Of a stretch of DNA of 13,043 nt, positions 8,829-13,043 are shown one piece after another. The number at the start of each line of letters is the position of its first letter. The first letter of the stretch is position 1. Origin of the DNA: an uncultured Pseudomonas sp. GTDB lineage: Bacteria; Pseudomonadota; Gammaproteobacteria; Pseudomonadales; Pseudomonadaceae. A program made the translations under genes and the position numbers. The notes beneath the pieces were generated by a model that was not told the origin of the DNA, ran no database searches, and saw only the letters and a list, made by a program, of their open reading frames with translations. The DNA is taken from NCBI RefSeq assembly GCF_946885885.1, contig NZ_CAMPHN010000120.1:1-13043 (forward strand), in the 5' to 3' direction.

Positions 8829-10277
8829 TTAGCGCGGAAACGCCGGCGGGTTGACCCCGGCCATGTCTTCCATCACGCGCACCACCTGACAGCTGTAGCC
8901 GAACTCATTGTCGTACCACACGTACAGCACCACGCGGTTGTCGTTGGCGATGGTCGCCTCGGCGTCGACCACACCGGCATGACGCGAGCCGACGAAGTCG
9001 GTGGAGACCACCTCCTGGGAACTGACGAAATCGATCTGCTTTTGCAGATCCGAATGCATGGCCATCTGGCGCAGGTATTCGTTGATCTCTTCGCGGGTGG
9101 TGGCCTTCTCCAGGTTCAGATTGAGAATGGCCATGGACACGTTCGGCGTCGGCACGCGAATGGCGTTGCCGGTCAGCTTGCCCTTGAGTACCGGCAAGGC
9201 CTTGGCGGCAGCGGTGGCGGCCCCGGTTTCGGTGATCACCATGTTCAACGCGGCACTGCGACCGCGACGACTGCCCTTGTGGAAGTTGTCGATCAAGTTC
9301 TGGTCGTTGGTGTACGAGTGAACGGTTTCGACGTGGCCGTTAACGATGCCGTACTGATCGTTGACCGCCTTGAGCACCGGCACGATGGCGTTGGTGGTGC
9401 AAGACGCCGCGGAAATGATCTTGTCTTCCGGGCTGATCTCGCCATGATTGATGCCGTGCACGATATTTTTCAGCGCCCCCTTACCCGGCGCGGTGAGCAC
9501 GACGCGGTCGATGCCCGGGCACGCCAGGTGCTGGCCCAAACCTTCGGCATCGCGCCATACCCCGGTATTGTCGACCAGCAGGGCGTTCTTGATGCCGTAC
9601 TGGGTGTAATCCACCTCGGTCGGCGACTTGGCGTAGATGATCTGGATCAGGTTGCCGTTGGCAGTGAGGGTATTGTTTTCCTCATCGATGGTGATGGTGC
9701 CGTTGAACTTGCCATGCACCGAATCGCGGCGCAGCAGACTGGCACGCTTGACCAGATCGTTGCTCGCGCCCTTGCGCACGACGATGGCGCGCAAACGCAG
9801 TCCATCGCCGCCGCCGGTTTTCTCGATCAGGATACGCGCCAGCAGACGACCGATACGACCGAAACCGTAGAGCACGACATCGGTACCCTCGCGGCCCGCG
9901 CTGTTTTGTGCCCCCGCCACCTCGACCAACTCGTCCTTGACGAATTGCTCGATACTGCGGCCCTCGCCCTCGGCCTTGAATTTGCCGACCATCTTGCCCA
10001 GATCCACCGAAGCGGCGCCCAACTTGAGCTCGCTCATGGTCTTGAGAATGGGGAAGGTGTCATGCACCGACAGCTCTTTGTCGTCAGCCAGGCGATGGCG
10101 GGCGAAACGGTGAGCTTTGAGAATGTCGATCACCGAGCGGTTGATCAGACCACGGCCGTAGATCGAGGTGACCACGTTGTTATTACGGTAGAGCTGGCCA
10201 ATCATCGGAATCATCGCTTCCGCAAGGGCTTCTCGATCGATCCACTCACCAAGACACTGGTCGGGCTTCTGAGTCAC
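8829..10277 (-). CDS. gapB: Glyceraldehyde-3-phosphate dehydrogenase, N-terminally extended GapB type
   Basis: Interconverts glyceraldehyde-3-phosphate and 1,3-bisphosphoglycerate. With the GTG start at 10277 it has 482 residues, about 140 more than ordinary GAPDH: residues 1-130 form an extra, apparently helical domain, then the GAPDH core follows. Seen in the core: Rossmann motif GFGRIGR (138-144); catalytic ASCTTN (291-296) with C293; catalytic His in TVHSYTNDQ (H320); RVPTPNVS (374-381); WYDNEFGYS (454-462). The loop where NAD-specific enzymes carry Asp reads VVRKGAS (166-172), suggesting NADP or dual use. The frame is open to 10565, but that would overlap mfd and the promoter; GGAAGG lies eight bases before the GTG, whereas the ATG at 10295 has none. 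Pseudomonas GapB enzymes of this type are linked to gluconeogenesis. Confidence 0.93.
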   Translation of the reverse strand: MTQKPDQCLGEWIDREALAEAMIPMIGQLYRNNNVVTSIYGRGLINRSVIDILKAHRFARHRLADDKELSVHDTFPILKTMSELKLGAASVDLGKMVGKFKAEGEGRSIEQFVKDELVEVAGAQNSAGREGTDVVLYGFGRIGRLLARILIEKTGGGDGLRLRAIVVRKGASNDLVKRASLLRRDSVHGKFNGTITIDEENNTLTANGNLIQIIYAKSPTEVDYTQYGIKNALLVDNTGVWRDAEGLGQHLACPGIDRVVLTAPGKGALKNIVHGINHGEISPEDKIISAASCTTNAIVPVLKAVNDQYGIVNGHVETVHSYTNDQNLIDNFHKGSRRGRSAALNMVITETGAATAAAKALPVLKGKLTGNAIRVPTPNVSMAILNLNLEKATTREEINEYLRQMAMHSDLQKQIDFVSSQEVVSTDFVGSRHAGVVDAEATIANDNRVVLYVWYDNEFGYSCQVVRVMEDMAGVNPPAFPR

Positions 10278-10285
10278 GGGCAGTA

Positions 10286-10291
10286 CCTTCC
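10286..10291 (-). promoter_or_regulatory. Ribosome binding site that decides the gapB start
   Basis: GGAAGG on the minus strand, eight bases before the GTG at 10277. It favours this GTG over the in-frame ATG at 10295, which has no purine-rich site before it and would add six residues. Confidence 0.65.
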
Positions 10292-10319
10292 ACATGTAGG
10301 GGCTTAAAAAGGGGGCTAC

Positions 10320-10348
10320 ATTATGCCGACGCGGGCTATCGGCGGCAA
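10320..10348 (-). promoter_or_regulatory. Predicted sigma-70 promoter of gapB
   Basis: Minus strand: TTGCCG (10348-10343), 17-base spacer, CATAAT (10325-10320). Matches are 4 of 6 and 5 of 6. The start of transcription would be near 10313, leaving about 36 nt before the GTG; this also argues against any gapB start upstream of it. Confidence 0.5.
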
Positions 10349-10366
10349 TCTGCAACGGACGAAACA

Positions 10367-10396
10367 CTGACAGCACCCGGCGCGGATAGTTACAAT
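10367..10396 (+). promoter_or_regulatory. Predicted sigma-70 promoter of mfd
   Basis: Plus strand: CTGACA (10367-10372), 18-base spacer, TACAAT (10391-10396), each 5 of 6 to consensus. Transcription would begin near 10403, about 26 nt before the mfd GTG. It is back to back with the gapB promoter in the 151-bp divergent gap. Confidence 0.55.
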
Positions 10397-10428
10397 CGCC
10401 AGCCCTGTCGTATGACCGTGAGCTACCC

Positions 10429-13043
10429 GTGCCCGTAACCCCCGAGTCCATATTGCACCTACCGTCCCTGCCGGCCAGCGCGGGCAAACAACACTGGGGC
10501 AACCTGCCCGGCGCCGCGCTGAGCCTGGCGATCGCCGAGGCCGCCAGTACCGCCCGCCGCTTCACCCTGTTGCTGACCGCCGACAGCCAGAGCGCCGAGC
10601 GCCTGGAACAGGAGCTGCGGTTTTTCGCGCCCGAACTACCGGTGCTGCACTTCCCCGATTGGGAAACCCTGCCCTACGACCTGTTCTCGCCGCACCAGGA
10701 CATCATTTCCCAGCGCATCGCCGCACTCTATCGCCTGCCCGAACTGAAACACGGCGTTCTGGTAGTACCGATCACCACCGCCCTACACCGCCTGGCGCCG
10801 ACGCGCTTCCTGCTCGGCAGCAGCCTGGTGCTGGATGTCGGGCAGAAGCTCGATGTCGAGCAGATGCGCACGCGCCTGGAAGCCTCGGGCTACCGCTGCG
10901 TCGACACCGTGTACGAACATGGCGAGTTCGCCGTGCGCGGTGCGCTAATCGACCTGTTCCCGATGGGCAGCAAGCAACCGCTGCGGATCGACCTGTTCGA
11001 CGACGAAATCGAAACCCTGCGCACCTTCGATCCGGAAACCCAGCGTTCGATCGACAAGGTCGACTCGATAAAACTGCTGCCGGCGCGCGAATTCCCGCTG
11101 GAGAAGAAGGCCGTCACCGACTTCCGCGGGCGCTTCCGCGAGCGTTTCGACGTGGATTTCCGCCGCTGCCCGATCTATCAGGATCTGTCGACCGGTATCA
11201 CCCCGGCCGGCATCGAGTACTACATACCACTGTTCTTCGAAGAAACCGCGACCCTGTTCGACTACCTGCCGCAAGACACCCAGGTGTTTTCCCTGCCCGG
11301 CGTGGAAAAAGCCGCCGAGCAGTTCTGGAACGATGCACGCAACCGTTACGAAGAGCGCCGCGTCGACCCCGAACGCCCGCTGCTGCCGCCGGCGGATATC
11401 TTCCTGCCGGTGGAAGATTGCTTCGCCCGCCTGAAAGACTGGCCGCGGGTGGTGGTCAGCCAGGACGACATCGAACCGGGCGTCGGCCGCCAGCGCTTCA
11501 GCGCCCGCCCGCTGCCGGACCTCGCGATCGAAGCCAAAGCCACTGAGCCACTGGCCGCGCTGCGCCGCTTTATCGAGGAGTATCCGGGCCGGGTGCTATT
11601 CTGCGCCGAATCCGCCGGTCGCCGCGAGGTGCTGCTCGAACTGCTCGCCCGCCTCAAGCTCAAGCCAGTGGAAGTCGGCGGTTGGCCGGAATTCGCCAGC
11701 GGCAAGGAACGCCTGGGCATCTGCATCGCCCCGCTCGACGAGGGCCTGCTGCTCGACGACCTGGCCCTGATCGCCGAAAGCCCGCTGTTCGGCCAACGGG
11801 TGATGCAGCGTCGTCGCAGGGAAAAATCCCGGGACGGCGGCGACAATGTGATCAAAAACCTCGCCGAACTGCGCGAAGGCGCACCGGTGGTGCATATCGA
11901 TCATGGCGTTGGCCGCTATCTGGGCCTCATCACCCTGGAGATCGACGGCCAGGCCGCCGAGTTCCTCGCATTGATGTACGCGGAGGAGGCCAAGCTTTAC
12001 GTTCCCGTGGCCAGCCTACACCTGATCGCCCGCTATACCGGCAGCGACGATGCCCTGGCGCCGTTGCACCGCCTCGGCTCGGAAACCTGGCAGAAAGCCA
12101 AGCGCAAGGCCGCCGAACAGGTGCGCGATGTCGCCGCCGAATTGCTCGACATCTATGCGCGCCGCGCCGCCCGCGAAGGCTATGCCTTTGCCGATCCCAA
12201 GGCCGATTACGCAACCTTCAGCGCTGGCTTCCCCTTCGAGGAAACCCCCGACCAGCAGGCCGCCATCGAAGCGGTGCACGACGACATGCTGGCGGCCAAG
12301 CCGATGGATCGCCTGATTTGCGGCGACGTCGGCTTCGGCAAAACCGAAGTGGCCATGCGCGCCGCCTTTATCGCCGTACACGGCGGCAAGCAGGTGGCGG
12401 TACTCGTGCCCACCACCCTGCTCGCCCAGCAGCACTACAACAGCTTCCGCGATCGCTTCGCCGATTGGCCGGTGAAAGTCGAGGTGATGAGCCGCTTCAA
12501 AAGCGCCAAGGAAGTCAGCGATGCCATGCAGCAATTGGCCGAGGGCAAGGTCGATATCGTCATCGGCACCCACAAGTTGCTGCAGGGCGATGTCAAATTC
12601 AGCAACCTGGGTCTGGTGATCATCGACGAGGAGCACCGTTTCGGCGTGCGCCAGAAGGAGCAGCTCAAGGCCCTGCGCAGCGAGGTGGACATCCTCACCC
12701 TCACCGCCACGCCGATCCCGCGCACCCTGAACATGGCCGTATCGGGCATGCGCGACCTGTCGATCATCGCCACGCCGCCGGCGCGCCGTCTGTCCGTGCG
12801 CACCTTCGTCATGGAGCAGAACAACCCGACGATCAAGGAAGCGCTGCTGCGCGAACTGCTGCGCGGCGGCCAGGTGTACTACCTGCACAACGATGTGAAA
12901 ACCATCGAGAAATGTGCCGCCGATCTGGCCGAACTGGTGCCGGAGGCGCGCATCGGCATCGGCCACGGGCAGATGCGCGAGCGCGAATTGGAACAGGTGA
13001 TGGGCGACTTCTATCACAAGCGCTTCAATGTGCTGATCGCCTC
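10429..13043 (+). CDS. mfd: Transcription-repair coupling factor Mfd (partial, C-terminal quarter outside window)
   Basis: DNA translocase that pushes or removes RNA polymerase stalled at lesions and recruits UvrA for nucleotide excision repair. 871 codons of a usual ~1150 are present. Seen in order: UvrB-like N-terminal domain with FPDWETLPYD (75-84); RNA-polymerase-interacting CarD-like region from VVHIDHGVGRYLG (487-499) through KLYVPVASLHLIARY; motor domain with Walker A GDVGFGKTE (632-640), DEEH box (733-736) and TATPIPRTL (759-767). The frame is unbroken throughout. The rest of the motor and the C-terminal autoinhibitory domain lie beyond base 13043. The start is GTG; an in-frame stop lies 42 bases upstream and no ATG lies between. 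The ribosome site is weak, so the exact start is somewhat uncertain. Confidence 0.96.
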   Translation, partial: MPVTPESILHLPSLPASAGKQHWGNLPGAALSLAIAEAASTARRFTLLLTADSQSAERLEQELRFFAPELPVLHFPDWETLPYDLFSPHQDIISQRIAALYRLPELKHGVLVVPITTALHRLAPTRFLLGSSLVLDVGQKLDVEQMRTRLEASGYRCVDTVYEHGEFAVRGALIDLFPMGSKQPLRIDLFDDEIETLRTFDPETQRSIDKVDSIKLLPAREFPLEKKAVTDFRGRFRERFDVDFRRCPIYQDLSTGITPAGIEYYIPLFFEETATLFDYLPQDTQVFSLPGVEKAAEQFWNDARNRYEERRVDPERPLLPPADIFLPVEDCFARLKDWPRVVVSQDDIEPGVGRQRFSARPLPDLAIEAKATEPLAALRRFIEEYPGRVLFCAESAGRREVLLELLARLKLKPVEVGGWPEFASGKERLGICIAPLDEGLLLDDLALIAESPLFGQRVMQRRRREKSRDGGDNVIKNLAELREGAPVVHIDHGVGRYLGLITLEIDGQAAEFLALMYAEEAKLYVPVASLHLIARYTGSDDALAPLHRLGSETWQKAKRKAAEQVRDVAAELLDIYARRAAREGYAFADPKADYATFSAGFPFEETPDQQAAIEAVHDDMLAAKPMDRLICGDVGFGKTEVAMRAAFIAVHGGKQVAVLVPTTLLAQQHYNSFRDRFADWPVKVEVMSRFKSAKEVSDAMQQLAEGKVDIVIGTHKLLQGDVKFSNLGLVIIDEEHRFGVRQKEQLKALRSEVDILTLTATPIPRTLNMAVSGMRDLSIIATPPARRLSVRTFVMEQNNPTIKEALLRELLRGGQVYYLHNDVKTIEKCAADLAELVPEARIGIGHGQMRERELEQVMGDFYHKRFNVLIA

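Noticed and set aside
10278..10565. GapB extension of 96 residues up to an ATG at 10565
   Set aside because: It would run through the divergent promoter region and into mfd coding sequence on the other strand, and the translated segment does not resemble GAPDH. A good ribosome site supports GTG at 10277.
12016..13017. 333-codon open frame on the minus strand inside mfd
   Set aside because: Antisense to clear Mfd helicase motifs; composition (many His, Ala, Gly, Gln) is typical of a reverse-frame shadow.

Overview
The window looks like ordinary core chromosome of a GC-rich gammaproteobacterium, most likely Pseudomonas or a close relative. This rests on the protein sequences, which resemble Pseudomonas/Vibrio NQR subunits and Pseudomonas SthA, an extended GapB and Mfd. 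It also rests on gene order: as I recall it, sth – nqr cluster – gap – mfd is also the order in P. aeruginosa (there with an amino-acid permease gene, not the small gene seen here, between nqrA and gap). No mobile element, CRISPR array, tRNA or rRNA was seen.

Layout, left to right. 1-670 (minus): first half of sthA, soluble pyridine nucleotide transhydrogenase, cut by the window edge. 671-788: short gap with two GC-rich hairpins. 789-7900 (minus): one tightly packed operon transcribed right to left, nqrA-nqrB-nqrC-nqrD-nqrE-nqrF-apbE-nqrM. It encodes all six subunits of the ion-pumping NADH:quinone oxidoreductase, the flavin transferase that attaches FMN to NqrB and NqrC, and the iron-site maturation factor. 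Spacings run from an 8-nt overlap to a 14-nt gap. 7901-8171: divergent control region with a predicted sigma-70 promoter for nqr and a leader of about 126 nt that can fold in competing ways around the nqrA ribosome binding site. 8172-8732 (plus): small exported chalcone isomerase-like protein of unknown role. 8783-8812: bidirectional terminator between convergent genes. 8829-10277 (minus): N-terminally extended glyceraldehyde-3-phosphate dehydrogenase (GapB type). 10278-10428: divergent promoter region. 10429-13043 (plus): first three quarters of mfd, the transcription-repair coupling factor, cut by the right edge.

Functionally the left two thirds is a redox module. NQR oxidises NADH, reduces ubiquinone and pumps Na+ or H+. 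ApbE and NqrM supply its covalent flavins and membrane iron centre. SthA rebalances NADPH and NADH. GapB may also touch NADP(H), because its cofactor loop is basic. Mfd is a separate DNA-repair function.

I found no clearly new multi-gene system. The most interesting non-coding signal is the nqrA leader: a hairpin loop there is perfectly complementary over 8 nt to the nqrA ribosome-binding region, and a second hairpin would hide that loop. This is a hypothesis from eye-read base pairing and could be chance.
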